Origin: Opisthorchis felineus
Taxonomy: Eukaryota; Platyhelminthes; Trematoda; Opisthorchiida; Opisthorchiidae
Length of the DNA stretch: 64,000 nucleotides
Direction: 5' to 3'
Assembly (NCBI GenBank): GCA_004794785.1
Contig: SJOL01006601.1
Location: 614,900 to 678,899, forward strand
The position numbers and the translations under genes were made by a program. The notes beneath the pieces are model-generated. The model was not told the DNA's origin, ran no database searches, and worked only from the letters and a program-made list of their open reading frames with translations. Of this stretch, positions 48,401 through 63,400 are shown piece after piece (within the stretch, counting starts at the first letter, position 1; every line of letters begins with the position of its first letter).

Positions 48401-51400
48401 TGATTCTGGCAACTAGCGTGCTCTGCATAGTTTTTTCGTTGACCATTATTTTTCATGTTTTGCATCACAAAACGCTGTGGGATTAGAGGTTTAATGCTGA
48501 TTACGAGTGTAAAGTACCTGAGGTTGACTAAATCGGCAACATCTGTCTTGTTCTGTAAGACCTATGCAAATGTTTCATACAACTCATGTGATTGCTGGGT
48601 TTACACTTCTTTTAGGTCTTCCGGACGAAATTCAAGCCGCTTCAATGTGAAGCTTCTCATATCGCTGAGAAGCCCAAAGAATCCCTGACATACTGAGGAT
48701 TCCCATCAAATCAATGTATATGACGATTACAGGGGCGCAAATTTTAGCAGTTTACTTTGGTTGTGCTTAAGAATATACTGAGAGCCAAATAGAACATCAA
48801 AACTAAGCTAATTTATCTTTTAAAAGTGACCAAATTATCCAAACTTTCCTCTTTAGGCGCGAAGAAGTTTGAGTCCAAATGTAACCAATAATGACAGTCC
48901 TACTATATGTAAACCGCATGTGTCTCGGATAGTGCGTCTGGTTTACAGATGGTACTTTCAATGCCTTTAGCCCTGAGACCCTGGAACCTAACCACCATTC
49001 CGGACCCACAACTAATTCGATTGTTTTTTGTACGTTTTTCTAAACTTCTTCGGCGTAGGCATCTTCGTGTTCACAACCATGTGTAGATTAGCTGACAATT
49101 TGAAAATCAAAATGGCGAATCAATTATCCTTTTCCTAAGGTAATTTTTAACAACGCATTTGCAATGTGATTTGCCTATTCACCGTTGGGAATAATGGAAA
49201 CCACAGAAACCGTAACAGCCTAAGTCTTATGACAATGATGACAGAGCGGATGAGAAAAGCCGGTGCTGTGAATTCATTCGGCTAAATGTATGTGGCAGTG
49301 TGTGGAATGGATTATGGGACACGACCAGCAGGTACGGCATTTCCTATACCACTAAGTCTGAGCAAGGACAACATCTTTGTTGGCGCCGATGAATTCGGCT
49401 AAATAATCACTCTTTCAATTATCATCACATAGTATTCCTTACACTTGGAACATGCCCACCGAATCGATTTCCAGTTTCAAAGTGATCAAATAAATTAGAA
49501 TAATGCAAAACTGGCCTGTTAGCTGGTGAGTTGAATGATTTCATTTGCAATCAGTTGTGGGGGTGAAATTCAGCAATGTCTACTTACACTTTCACAGCCT
49601 TCTTTAGTAATATCGTGTAGCAGCATTTCTGGGTCCAGTGGGAAACCAAGAACTTCTTCTAGGCTTGTGCAGACTGACATTTCTGTGAGAAAGTCCGAAT
49701 CGTTGAATTAGTCAAACGTCATTGTATAGTAAAAAAAGGAAAGTGCTTAAATTCAGAAAACCGGTCATAGGAGGGCGATAATTCAGTTCTTGCTGGGACC
49801 GCCAAAACAGCGACGAAGCAAATGAAGTTAACAGAAAGATGTAGAACACCGTTTTCAATTACGTTTGTATTATCTGGAGGGAGAATTTTTTTCCGATCGA
49901 TGGGGCGTATGTAATCAATCGGTTTTCTAAATAGGGCTTGCTCACAGCTCATCTCAGGTTTAGCCCTCCCCCCAAAGATGTTTGGAATCACTTCTGGCAT
50001 GCATGTCTAAAATAACATGCAAAAATCTTGAAAGCAGTGTACGAAATACCGTGAGCGGCAAGTCTGGAACGCATTATGAAGAAAATTTGAGGCTTGAGCC
50101 ATGTGCCAAGTATATATTCAAATTCGAACACGGCACGTTCAGTCAGCAACTGTTACTATCCGCCCTCCCCCTCAAGTGATCACGCTCAACTGTTTAGGAG
50201 TGTCACGCTTGGTCAGAAGAGACGGCTGCTTTGTTCGCCGGGCGTCCCAGCAAAGCCAGCGTTAAGCCCCATTGATTAACTTTTGTAGTAGGAAAAAGTG
50301 GGTCCAGCTCTCGCCGTAGTGATTAACAAAAACAATCGTATTCCAACCGGATAACAGCTCAAACCACGTAAATGTAGATACAAATAAAAAATCCCCGATT
50401 TTTACAATGAGTCTAGAAGTTTACCTCTTCTAATAGGATTAAAATGAGCTGCACATTGAAACCTCCGATTAGCCACAAAAATGAACGTGGGCTATCTGCA
50501 CAAGGAGTAGTATGAAGTCCAGACAAAGTTAAACTGAATCTAAATAATTCTCGAATTCGACAAAGATTTAATCCTTTAATCTGAAAAGCTGAGAAGCACT
50601 TTGCATTTGTTTCAGCCTTAATGAGAATCATCGGTAACGCGTCCATCATAAAAACATCAGAGGGTTTAGAACCCACGACCTTCCGGTTGGTTGGTTCAAC
50701 ACAACCGTCTGGCCACGAGTGGCCAAAATGCAGTGTGATCGGCTCTTAGAAGGAGCATGCCGCCGCTCATCATTCAATTAGAGGAACCAAGTCGCGTGGT
50801 CAAGTATCGGCTGACTCCTCGAGCGACGACTTCTCAGAGAGAAGTTTCAAACATCCAGTAAAATTACTCTTCCTCTGAGCCGCCTATTAGTTTGTGTGAT
50901 GTGAGGAGATTTGGTAATATTTGATGAAGATTTCATCCTGTCAGTCTATGCTGAAAAACCGAGAATAACTGTACTGAATTCTCAAACTGTCGACCGTTTT
51001 GAACTTACCAACAATGGTGTTTACTGAACGTGTGCCACCTTCATCTGAATGGCAAGAAGTAGCAGCTTATAAAAACCAGCTGAATTTGTGAATTATTCGA
51101 ACTAAGTTTGACTAATGCCTTTCCGGCGAACGACGTCTCAAAGTGTGATAAATAATAGCTTTCATCAAAATCAAAGGCGGTTTATATTGGAAATTACCAT
51201 GGCTATGCATGACGAAGAAATTTGTCAGTTCAGATTATTCATTTGGTAAGCGATTAGCTCGCGAACCTTGGAAATCTGGTTGAAAACACTCAATAACGAG
51301 TTGTTCCGCTTCACCACATAAACAATTACTAATAATTTCTGTCCAGTTGGCTGTGGAACGTTCACAGCCAAAGAAGCCAGGCCTAATAAGTCATTTAACT

Positions 51401-54400
51401 AGTAAGTTGGAAGGAATGAGCTACTCACCAGTGTTTGAATACTACTTATCAGATCAATGGAAACTCTGGGTTGATCACCCCTTTGGCCTCATCCGATAGG
51501 CTTAGGCATCGGATTTGCATCAAGCTCAATTATTGCTTAAGCATTGAGTTGCACTGTGACTCGATAAACGTTTATTTGAAGTTTAATTTGACGCTGACCG
51601 CAGATTTAGCTGAAATTTACCTGAACCCCCTGTTTATAATACTCTTCAAATAAATGTTTTGCACAAAAGCTGCCTCAGCGACCTTATAAGTAGTAGGGAA
51701 GCACGCCCCAATTTCTTGGTTATAGTTCGAGGTACATTCAACAGAGAGACATTCACCATTATTTTTTTCAAATTGTTTGAATCAACTCCTACTGTGGTCC
51801 GTGTACATAACAGCTTTCGTCTTTCTCACCAGCAGATTGTTTATTCAGTTCGAGTTGATAACAGAATGTCGCAGTCATCAATTCGGTGGTGAATTTCCAT
51901 CCATACCTAAGATGGTTGCCATGATCTCTTGAATAACGGCTTTCCTTTACTTTTCTCGGCCTTTCAGCTTGGTGACGTTCACTAATTTGAATAAATTACA
52001 CCGCTTACTCAGGGTAGTGAGTGCGTCCCAAAATAGTCAATACTCGATGAATACTTATCTGTTAATCCATTCGAACGTTGTTTTACTACCAATTTTTTGG
52101 CGTAGCATAAATGTTGACACCGCACTAGTTTTGCAGCCATCTCGACTAAAATACAACTAAGACTATTCTTTTGACAGAACACACTACTCATAAGTTTGTC
52201 ATATATTCTTCGACAACCCACTACCTATTTCGTCCTGCTCAGTGCTCACCATGTAAACTTATTCCGGGTTTCCACTAATCTTACGTTCTACTTTGTAAGG
52301 GCTGAAATTTCTGCAGTCCTATGGACACTAACTGCTTCTGTTTTTTAATTGTCATTTTCGACGTTCTGCTACTTTTCCTAGCTGGCCAAACTCCCAGATA
52401 TCTGAATTAAGAAGTTCTAGCGTAAGTTTTGTCATGGAACATGTTGTGATCACACCGTCTGCTTAATACGACTTGTGGGCATCAACCAGAAAATGAGTTG
52501 GGTAAAACTAGTAGGCAGACCGCTAAGCCTTCAGAAGCTGCGTCGGACGATCCGTGTATACCCAGAGATTTTACTGAGTATTGTATGGACTTGCCTAGAT
52601 TGAAACTTTTGTTGATATTCTCGCAAAGCCTTCGGGTAGTAAGAACAACGTCAGATTCAAAACTTCCCAAATATTGGCAAACTAGTTTGAGGATTGAGGA
52701 GTTTGATCCTTCTTGAAAAGTTAGAACAACATTTCTGAAGCATTGAGGTGGCATTACTCGTTCTCCGTGAACTCCTTCCTTTCCACTTTAATCTACCTCA
52801 CAAATTTGTAGATTTTGCTTCCGGTTTCCGAAAGGAGAGACCTGTTACTAAAAAACTGGACAACGAAGAATTCAACACAGCTTTCCGAATCTGAGGAAAG
52901 CTAGTTGCAAATTAACTAAAAACAGATACCTACAGAGTAACCCAAGTAGACTATCCCCCCTGTGAATGCTCCCTCTTTTCTCTGATGTTCTTCCTTTGAT
53001 CAGATTACTGTGTAATCTTCTTCACCGCTGGGCTTTATTTAGAGAGATTACGGCAAATATACGAAAAAGAGAAGCAGTCGAGTTCGCAAGTGTAGTGCAC
53101 TGAAAGTGATGGCTAATGGTCTGGAATTATGCGGTCTTGCCTAACAGAAACTGCTTACAGAATTCAATAAACTGGAATGCAGGTTGATGTCTAGGAGTAA
53201 ACGCATGCGCTTAGTTCGTTGGTCCCCATGTAAAATCCACTCGGGGATACAGAGTGGATTCAGAGTTCGCCTCAATCAGAAAAGTTGACACAGTTGGATA
53301 GGTTGCACAATACCATCTAAAATTTCCGGAATTCTTCAACTCTGTTTGCTTACCTGTTACGTATGAACTCACGTCCGCCAAGGGAGAATCTAAACAAACA
53401 AAAGTGTGTAGAAATTACAAAAGGCGTGCAATTAGACAGTAAGATAAGGAAAGCGTAGACAATCTTACATGAAACTTAGCAGCAAGAGGCTTTTGTGACA
53501 TAGTTAAACGTTGTCCGTTATGGAAGGTCGATGCAAGGATTGGAAATGGCAACTAATTTGCAGCTCAGGGATTACAAGGCAGGAATTCGTATGTGTTATC
53601 TCAGGATGCACATGTATGCACGAATCAGACTTCTGTTTGTCAGTAAAAGCCCGACAGACCAGATCAGAATCCGAAACGTGTTTAGTTCAAAATTACTGTC
53701 ATCGCGTCCCTACTTCTGAAATCGGGTAGGTGTGTGCGCTTGTCTTAACTGACCGTGAAATTTTACAATATGTAACTCAGAAGTGAATCCATGTTTGGAT
53801 ATATGGTGAACGGTTGAAAGGTCTTTAAGTATGGCCACATCTCTGACCATTTTCATACAGTGTGTTTGCTTAAACAATGTCGTAAAGGTTTTCAATTCTA
53901 TCGCTCTATGAAGGGTTTGAGTGCTACTGCAAAATACAAAAATAAATGAATTGTTGACTGGTCCCACTCACGGTCTGGTTATAAGCGACGAAAAATCATG
54001 TTCAGTACACAGAACAGTATATTCCACAAGCTACCTGGCTTCTATAATCTGGTTAACTGACTAGAATCTCTGTGAAAGCCAATACTCCGCAACACAGTTT
54101 ACTGTGTGCACTTGTCCGTGCCAAGTGTATGTACAACAGTCGATAATCACTTAAATGATACTGGGAAAACTGTTAACGCAGACGTTTTTGTTCGTATATG
54201 TGCAAATATGAGTATGACTGGGTATACTGTGAGTGACAGCCGTTCAGTTGCTCCCGCCCGCAAAGTGGAGGCGACTAGCTAGCATTATCACCCCATTTTC
54301 CCGATGAAACTTCAGCCTTACCCCTTCGGGTTGCATGGCACGCAGGACGTCGAATGTATATGCGGCTCAGTGCACACCTCATGCGGCACTACCTATCATG

Positions 54401-57400
54401 CACTGAGATTCACCGGCTTATTTCGATCGGAAAGTGCGGAAGTGGACGCTAGACCACCACGGGCGGATGTGTGCGCGTGCTTAAGCAGTCTTAAAAGGTC
54501 ATTAGGAATAAACAGACAGTTGGTTCCAGCCCAAATAAAACACCAGCAAAGACGAACAAAAATACCATTTTCCATTGATGGCTTATAAAGGCGACAGATC
54601 AAGTTGTTTACATAGATACTGACAAATATGTTCATAGGCTGATTTATACATGGCGGTAAACTGTTTATCATCTTCCCCGGTATTTGATACCATTCCAGTT
54701 AAAGCAAAAATCAAGAAAATATTTTAATAAGGACGTACTGAATCCTGAAAGGTCTCTTAAAAATGCATGCGTTAATGAACAGTCGGAACGGTTTTTATCA
54801 GTAATCAAAAATCAAATTAATCGGTCGTAGCATTCCTTAATTTTCATTGAGAAAACAGCAAACAAGACCCTATTTCTCAAAGTATTCTGGTGTGCAGTTA
54901 GTAAAGCCGATGCCTTGCTAGTTGATTTTTTCTAAGAGTCGTAGCAACTCATGAACGCAGTCTCATCAGATTGCGTTTCACATGAGATTATAATGAACTC
55001 AAGTCGTCTGCTGAGTAACATATCGTGTAAGTAAAGATTGCTTTTGATCCACCAAACACTGGAATCTAGAACTTTAAAATAACCATAAGCGAATGCTAAT
55101 CATCTGAAAAATCGAACCATTATTGTTCCTGTTTTACAGTCACCCTCTTTCATTCGGTAGATACCCATATTTGTGATTCTTCAGAGAGGCGTTCTAAAAC
55201 AGACGACCTCAAGCACTGTTCCTGTTTCAGCCACTTCCTTGATGTATTCCCTCTAGAACAGAAAGACTACAAGTGTGCTAAAATAAGCACTTTTACCCAT
55301 TTTCAGACATTATCTTTTGTTAGTATTCAAAGTTCGCCCCCAAGAAATTCTCCACAATAATCGCCACTACCAATCTTCTCGCGACTAAATAGATCTGTCT
55401 TCGTTAGGATGCTACCTACAGTCCTGGTGTCACATTGGTAGTTTACTGGATGAAACTGTTTGCAGGCTTTCTGGATGTCACCTAGCTATCCACTTTTATT
55501 GTCTTGGATAGTCATTTCGATTCAGCACCAGAAGACAGTATACGTTTTAATCTCGTCAGCAAGGCATACAAGAGTGCGTTCATTTTGTAGTTTGTCAAAT
55601 TCGTTTAGCTTGTCCTATCGCAATATGGGGCCAACATTTTTGAGTTTTTTAGTCCAGCGGTTATATCGGTTAGTTATAACAGAAGTATAGAAATGAGCCT
55701 GAGAAGTAACGATCCGATCGGTTACTGTACACGTTTTAATAGACAAGTAAGTGTGAAGGACAGATCAGTTTTGAAGAGGATAGATATTAGGTCCAAACAG
55801 TCACGTCCATTGCCTCATCGTATTTAACCAGTATTTCCCTATATCTAACTTACATTCGCGTCTTAGCTCGGGAGACAAAAACATGTTTTTTTAATCCCAA
55901 ACGTACCTTGACAATTGTTATACTATCCTCCAAATGCCCAGTTGTGATAAGGCACATCACAGCTGGATGGTGAAAAAAGCATGCTTACTGAAGCCACCGA
56001 CTGAGACAAACAATGGACCTGCGCTCGAAACTACTAAGAAATAAAGTCTGAGGGTGCGCACTATCTCTCAAGGTGAACTCAAACCACATGATCAATTCGG
56101 TTGTAAATATACGCGAGTCTGTCAAAAATTGCAGGATTCAGGCAATGTGAGATATGACTATGTTGAGGACTTAGTGCCTTGGAATCTTTGCCTACTTATT
56201 TCGTCAAATAGTAGGCAATTAAGTAACCATGTTTTTACGCTAAATTTCATTTGCACCCTGCTATTAAATGCTTAAATGATTAGTATGATTCGTTGGACTG
56301 TGTTAATATTGAAGTTCATATTTGTATTGTTATCAGTGAACTTGTCGTGAATAATATCCGAACTGCTATTTCCAGTGCACAAAATACAAGCTGTTTCGGA
56401 GTTTGAGTAACAATCTGGAGACCCGAAAATAAGAAGAGGGCTGCGGAAATGCAAAATCGCTCTGCTGGAATACTCAATTTTCCACCATAGCTGCTAATAC
56501 CGAGATTTCACTTGATTCAGATAAACGTAGTGGTGATTTGAACGAATGATTGGAGTCTTTACTGTTCTAATCCATACAGGACCACTTGCTGAAAGTTACA
56601 GCAAGAACCGCTGCTGTCAACGACATCCACCAATATTATTTTGCACCTAAATTTGATTCATTAACCAGAATAGGAAATGGTGGTCCAAAGAGTACAGCGT
56701 TGGAAGAGCGAAGACAAGTGTGTCAACAAAACTAAATATGAGGACGCAAGATGCGTGCGAGGTTCACAGCCTGAGAACATAAACCGCGAAAGTGGTTTAG
56801 TTATGCGGAGACCATCTATGTTTATCTGAAACGTTTATTGTGATTAGTTTGGCCTGGAGAGCTATTTCGACGCCAAACTGATTGACAATGAGGAATAGGG
56901 GATTACTGAGTCAGTCATTAGTTTGTCTCTCCTAAAGGAGGGAGAATTTCGAAATAGTCAAAGGCAGAAAACATTCATAAGGAAACCAAATGAAAAAAAA
57001 CAGGCTTCGGAACTTTCAAAACTATAGCTCAGCACCACATAACCAATGTATTTATACTTTGTTAGATTGCCAAGGATGCTGATAACATTTGGAGCAGTGT
57101 ATTAGAACTCACTACTGTCACATGGACCAAGTAGCTACATAGACTAAAAGCATGGTGGGGATGCGGGTTTAAAGTTACTCCGGGTTAGAAAGTAACTAAT
57201 TAGCCCACTTTCAGCAACAGATCTTGCTAGTCAGTATTGCTTTGTAAACCGACCAGTTTCATAACCTAAGCATCTGGACCGATGAAAATGGAAATGGAAA
57301 TTTTTCAGTGCATAGCTGCTGCGGGAAGCATGTTAACTGAGATACTGTCAAGTTGCCAGAGCCCAAAGAGGGACTCGTAAACACGGTTAATTTGGGGCAA

Positions 57401-60400
57401 ATCCAGGCAGGCCATTTACCCAACAATGATCCTTTCTTTCCAATACTGAAAATCCTGTTCAGCAAAGCATCAATGTTGAACACTGATTTTATTCTGTCGA
57501 TGATTCTGCTTCTATGCGAAAGCATCGAGAAGCAAGTCTCCAAAGAAGGTATGAGGAATGTTGAGAGAAAGCTTGACGACAACGTTTTTCCCTCCAGGTG
57601 AACATGAAAATAGTTGAAGATCTATGCGGTGAGACAGTGACGTGTAAATTTCCTATGGGTTTGTGTAGACTACGAAAATCAGCTTCGTAATTTTGGAGGT
57701 CTTAATGATTTTGCTCATATGGGTTCAGCGGAACAATGTCACAGACTGGGACTTGGGACTTTAAACTATGTGACGAAATCCTCATGACCGGATGGGGACA
57801 TGCATAATCTGGTACTTTCGGCAGGCTGGTATATTTGAAGGTCAGAAGTTTTGACAGACTTGCGTGTCTGTGGTCACATGTCGACTCAAATCCCCTCGAA
57901 ACTTTTGACTTTTTGGTACTGAACCGCTATACCTGTTTGTGCTTGCAGGACAACCAGAATTCCGTATTCCAGTTGAATTGAAACAGTTTTCTGTCACACT
58001 GTTTTGCATCCAGTCGAACGGAATCCCGTTCCGTTCCGATGGCACAGATGCTTGATTCGGCCAACGCAATTCGAGTTTTTATCCATCAAGTGGATTATAG
58101 CTGCGGATGTCGACATGTGAGTTAAATATGAACACAATTCGGAAGTACATCATAAAAGGGCTTTATGTATCAGCTGCGGTTGTTCAACGGGGATACCCTA
58201 CTTCTTACAAAAGAAAGATCTGGTGGTAAACCAAGCGAAGTTCTCCAAAACAAAGTCAGAATTAAAAAAATTGCTTGGATTCCAACCACTGGTTGGTGAC
58301 AGACTCATGGTTAAAACTGGTTTCAGCGGTTTTATCTTGCATGTGAGTTCTGGAACTAACATCGCGCGAAAACACTGTTTAAGTCAGAGCTTAATTTCCC
58401 AGCTTCAGGAAAACACACCTATCTGAAGAGAGCCGCACAGGAAAATCAAGTCCTGGGGTGTGTGAGGATTTTCAGAAGTCGTCCCACACTACTTATCTCA
58501 AGCAACAGGTATTAATTTCCTTGTATCCACCGTTCACATTATCTGAGTGTGTAGATAAGCTGCCGATGCGAGTCGGTATCCTGGTTACTTCTACTAAAGT
58601 ACCCGGTTGTCTATTGTATTTGGTTTTTCATTTTGTTGCTACACAGCTTCTATAGTCCCGGCTTGCTCCTTTGTTTTTATCGTCAAACTAGTGACAATAA
58701 CGTAGGTTGGATTGATTTTACCCGATTGTTCACATTGAGATTCCCAAGCAAAACGAGAACAAAACAAGGTGCAACACGTAACCTTAACTGTGGACCACTG
58801 AGGCTTAGCCTGTCCCGTTCCCATGCGTGTGCTCAAAATCATAGAAATTATTGTGGGATTGTAATGTCAAGTCGTAACACATTTTATGCCTTTTCTGTTG
58901 CTTTTTTGCGTGGAAAACCACGTTCTTCGAAACCCGTGAGGTGTGAATAAGAAAGCCGAAAAATTATCTAAAAGATATACTTGCTTGAGAAATGTACATC
59001 AGTGCTGAACAATAGTTTAGGCACCCAACTATATTTCAGTACTGAGGCACTAAAACATAACTGTGGATGCAGTGTTATAATATGTTCCAAACCTACCGTA
59101 GTAGTCTTCAGACGGTTGAAGTTTAAGCGTAGTCCGACACATTTCACGGGGTTTCGACAGCATAGTATTTAACCAAAGTTCTGCAAACGGATCCTGAATG
59201 TTCACATTGGCCTGCTGTACGTCCACGGCAATATGTATTAGGGCTTTGTCCACCGGGACCATATCTAATTCCATGTGCAGATCATTGCAATGATATTCCA
59301 ATGAGTTGAAGAAATCTGATGCAATTTGGGGTAGCTGAAGTGAGATTAGATTAAATTTTCACAGTAACCTCAAGAATGTTGGCAGATTTTAAGTTTGCAG
59401 TTTGCACGATTTAAACTTGTGTAGTTCAGTACCACTACACATGAAAAAAATCAAAGCTCACCAAATCACATCCTTTTTCACCTGGGTCTGACTTTTGTAT
59501 CATTACACGTACTCCTAAAGGCAAGAATGGAGAAAGGACAAAGCTTTTATTTCTCACCATGGCAAGTAAAATGACGGTTTTGTCAAAGCAATTTAGTGTC
59601 ATTGTTTTTTGAGTGGCCAAGAAACCTTCAAAAGAATATTCACATGTTAGCTATTTAATTTGAAGTCAATTAACAAATATTTCTGCACCACGTCATAAAG
59701 CCTCTCAGCTAAAACGACCGACGTAGTCGGTTAGCTAAATGGAGCAATTGTCTGAAATAGCTTTCATATTCTTTCATAAACCAGACCGCGGTAGAACACA
59801 GCATTAGTGGAGAAGCTGAGGATCAGACAACATACTTCAAAGCAACTGGTCGCAAAACGTCCATCCCAAGAAACTGCCTTCACGGATCTCATAAAGACAT
59901 TCCAGTATCCAGCTAACACACTCATCCAACGATGTTTTACCTGGGAGAAATTTTCCTCATATTTTCTACCACAATACGACATGGTCACTTCGCCGAAAAG
60001 CAGTCCCACCCCGACAAAAGATCACTCCCAAACATTCTGCAACGACACTAAATCAATTACCGTTCTACTTTCTCCAATACCAACCGCAAAGGTGGTTGAA
60101 CTTTCTCGTTCATGAGATGTTGGTGAAGGCTGTTCTATCTTGGGGTAGTTTATTTTAGTAGACGGATCCTCTGAAATTACGGTTTAAACTAAAATCCCTT
60201 GCAAATCGCCTACCATGCGGCACGTTGTTGTCCAGTGAACATGCACTTAAATATTCTTCCAGTAGTTGCTAATACGTGTGAATAATAAAAAGTTCCAAGC
60301 AAATTACATCGCAGTACATCCAGGTGTATATCGCCGGGATATTCCCAAAGCTATATAATTATTCACAGAAAAAATTGTCCTGCAAAGCAAAGCAGTGACA

Positions 60401-63400
60401 AACTGTTTGACTACAAGATAGAAATCATCGATTCATTCGTTCCGGTGTCAGCTTTTGCACTATTATTCTGGGTGCTCCACTAATTTGGCTCATCAGTTGT
60501 GCAGGTTGTTGGCCTCACTGGGATTTAAGATCTAATGAGCGCTGCAGCCCAAACCGAGTTAGGTAACCTCGAATTAATTCTTCTAGACGGATGAAGGTGT
60601 GTGTATGTGTGTAGCGCGTAAGCTGAGAGGAATATGAGGAATAACCACGACAACTCAGAAGGGTCACAGCTCACGTGAGAGTGCTGGGTATGCAATTTCT
60701 GCATTTGCCCATTTCTGCCCATTTTGCCCATTTCTGCAATTTGCCCATACAACTTTGGGCAATAAATTTTAATGGAGAGTAGCCGATTGTTTACCACGCC
60801 CTTCTGAGACGAAGAGCCATGAAATGTATATAGCGCAATGAATTTCCATAATGGATTCCAACCAACGTGACGAAAGTTTTGTTCATTTAGTCACAGTTTC
60901 CTTATCCTTCTGGAGTGGCCACATACGTTTTGTATTCCATATGTTAAAATGGCCAGAAATATACCTTTTCCAAAATCATGGGCACACGCGCTGTGTGAAG
61001 TAAATCCATCACTCCATGAAGACTGCTTACTTGGAACCATTTGTATAAAAACCGATGACGGGCGATGAGAAAGTCACTGTGAAGTTCCGATGAATCGGTT
61101 AGTGTTCAGTGTTTCACGGATTCTCAATGAAGTTATCTTGAATAGTCTACCGTACCTTAACTTTGAGCGGGTAGGTGCACATAAGCTAAAAATGTACTCT
61201 TGGTGTTCATCAGGTAAGCATAGCCCCATCAGCCCTACGTTCTTCTGAAAAACCAATTTGTAGGCAACCGGCGAGGCGCACTCACAAAGTACTTTGGTGT
61301 TAATGAGAGACTCAATTGTTTCTGGTCTCCGGTTGACACCAGAGTAATTTGCAGCTAAGCGTGGTTCGCCAACTGCGTCATTTTGTTTCCACGTATTACC
61401 CAGTGTGCACGTTTTTCCGAATATTATCACTTTTCTCCTATCCTAACCATAAGAAAGCGTAAACTTACGTTAGCTGAGTGAGAAATACCATCATTGAAAC
61501 CAGTCCATTGAAACTAGTCAGTGATGAGTGTTCCTGGTTGCTCTCCTGAAATGCTCATCTAGTCATATCCATCACGCACGGAAGCTGGATCATGATGATC
61601 ATTTTGTTGCAGATACCTAACTGGCCTCATGTACACGTGAAAAATCTGTGCTGTTTAACCATAACACTTTAATTATATTTGGTGTACATAGGATAAAGTG
61701 TTGTGTAAACTGTGTTTACTGCTGCCGACATCTCTCTTGATATAAACACTCCAGAATTTCGAAGATGTATTCCCAGATAAATACCCGTTAACAGAATGAA
61801 GTGCCATCCGTTTGTCAATCACGCAGTTAACGTCACGCGGTCTGGTATGGAATGGCTGCTCGAATGGCGACAGCTGAAGTGGAGTTCTTGGATTTTTTCA
61901 TGGCTGGGTTGCACAAAGCCCAATACCTAAAAGGGCTGCCGCGGGTTTGAATGGCCCCACAGATTCGTGTGATTCAACCAGTTAAAGGTCCTCAAGGAAG
62001 AATAAACAATTGTACAGTTCATTTTGAATTTAGGCCTAAGTTGACCTCGTTTGCAGGAATTAACCTCATTTGCGAATCAAAACTTCCTCACTGCCTACAA
62101 ACGTAACCTCGAGTAACTGGGAATGTAGTGATCTTGAGCTGAATTACTTATCGGAGAAGTGGTCTTCGTACTGACGAACATACTTACAAGTTAACTCACG
62201 TCGGTTTATGTATTGTTACCAAAAGTTAAGGTCCCTCACGGGTTTGGGTGAGAACATCATCAACAGCGCTGGGTTTTTGTTAAATCTCATTCACAGTTTG
62301 TCATCTTCGTTCGCAAGCAAGACACTTGGAAATTTTCAAATGAGAATATTTCCGCTACCCGAAAGATAACCAGTTGCAATTGGTTGGGGTCAAACAATTG
62401 TCTGAATTGTGTACTCGTTTCCATAACTCAGGTGGTATGTATCAGGTTGGTCGTCTGACCATAACTGTACAGACGTAGATACAAAAGTCAGCCACCTGTA
62501 ACAAAAACCTGGAGCAACAGAGTCAACTTCAAAACAATTTATGCAGTTTGACCTTGAGGCTTTAGCGCGGTATGTCTAACAGGCCCCAACGGCGCACGCT
62601 ATAGTGGTTCAATAATCAACCAATATCCACTCGAACGTATTGTCCAACGTGAAAGCTGCTATCTCTCAACCACGTGTAAGGTGTCTATTTTCACAGGCAA
62701 AGGTAACAGTGGGGATCGTAACAAGTATTACCGTACACCTGATCAGTAGCTTTGAAAATCAACTGCCCGATTTAGTGGATCACAGTGAACGCCACGCTGG
62801 TAATCGCACTGTCCTGTATCTGCAAGATACATTAAGGCCTAGCTGCTCACCAGCAGCTAGGTGTTTACTACGGTATTCACTACTGATGAAGCATGCGAGT
62901 AGTCCATGGTTTGGTGTCCAAGCGCTTCCCCCGCATCTAATCTTTAATGACGCTTCGTACATATACAGTGGGATGGTGTGATTAATTTCACTTTTAAGAG
63001 AAACGGTCTGGCAAAGTTTATACGTCACTTAAGTTTCTGACTGACAGTGAATTTTGTCAATCATCTGTCTGTCATGTCATCTTTAGCCGCTTTCAACATC
63101 CACTCAATTTAAACTATAAGATAATGGGAACAAAAATGATTAGTAAACAGTGCCTACTCAAGTTAGTTGCCTTCAGAATCAGAAACGAACCGTATATCAA
63201 ACAAAGTCTGCCCACTGCAAGAAATTCTTTACTTTAATCGCCCGACGGTGGTGAATAGACTAAGCATCCGAGGAGAAACTAGAGCTCAACCAGTAGTAAA
63301 ACAGGAGATTATATTGCCAAATCTTGCGGAATTCGGGTGGATACAATCGAACAAAATATTCTGGTTGCATACACTAACTAAAAATCGACTTGACGGCAAA

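Noticed and set aside
52482..52754. Overlapping open frames on both strands (72 and 90 codons)
   Set aside because: Neither has splice borders that fit gene A, and no motif is recognisable.
62640..62981. 113-codon plus-strand open frame
   Set aside because: A competing minus-strand frame is also open and neither has clear splice borders.
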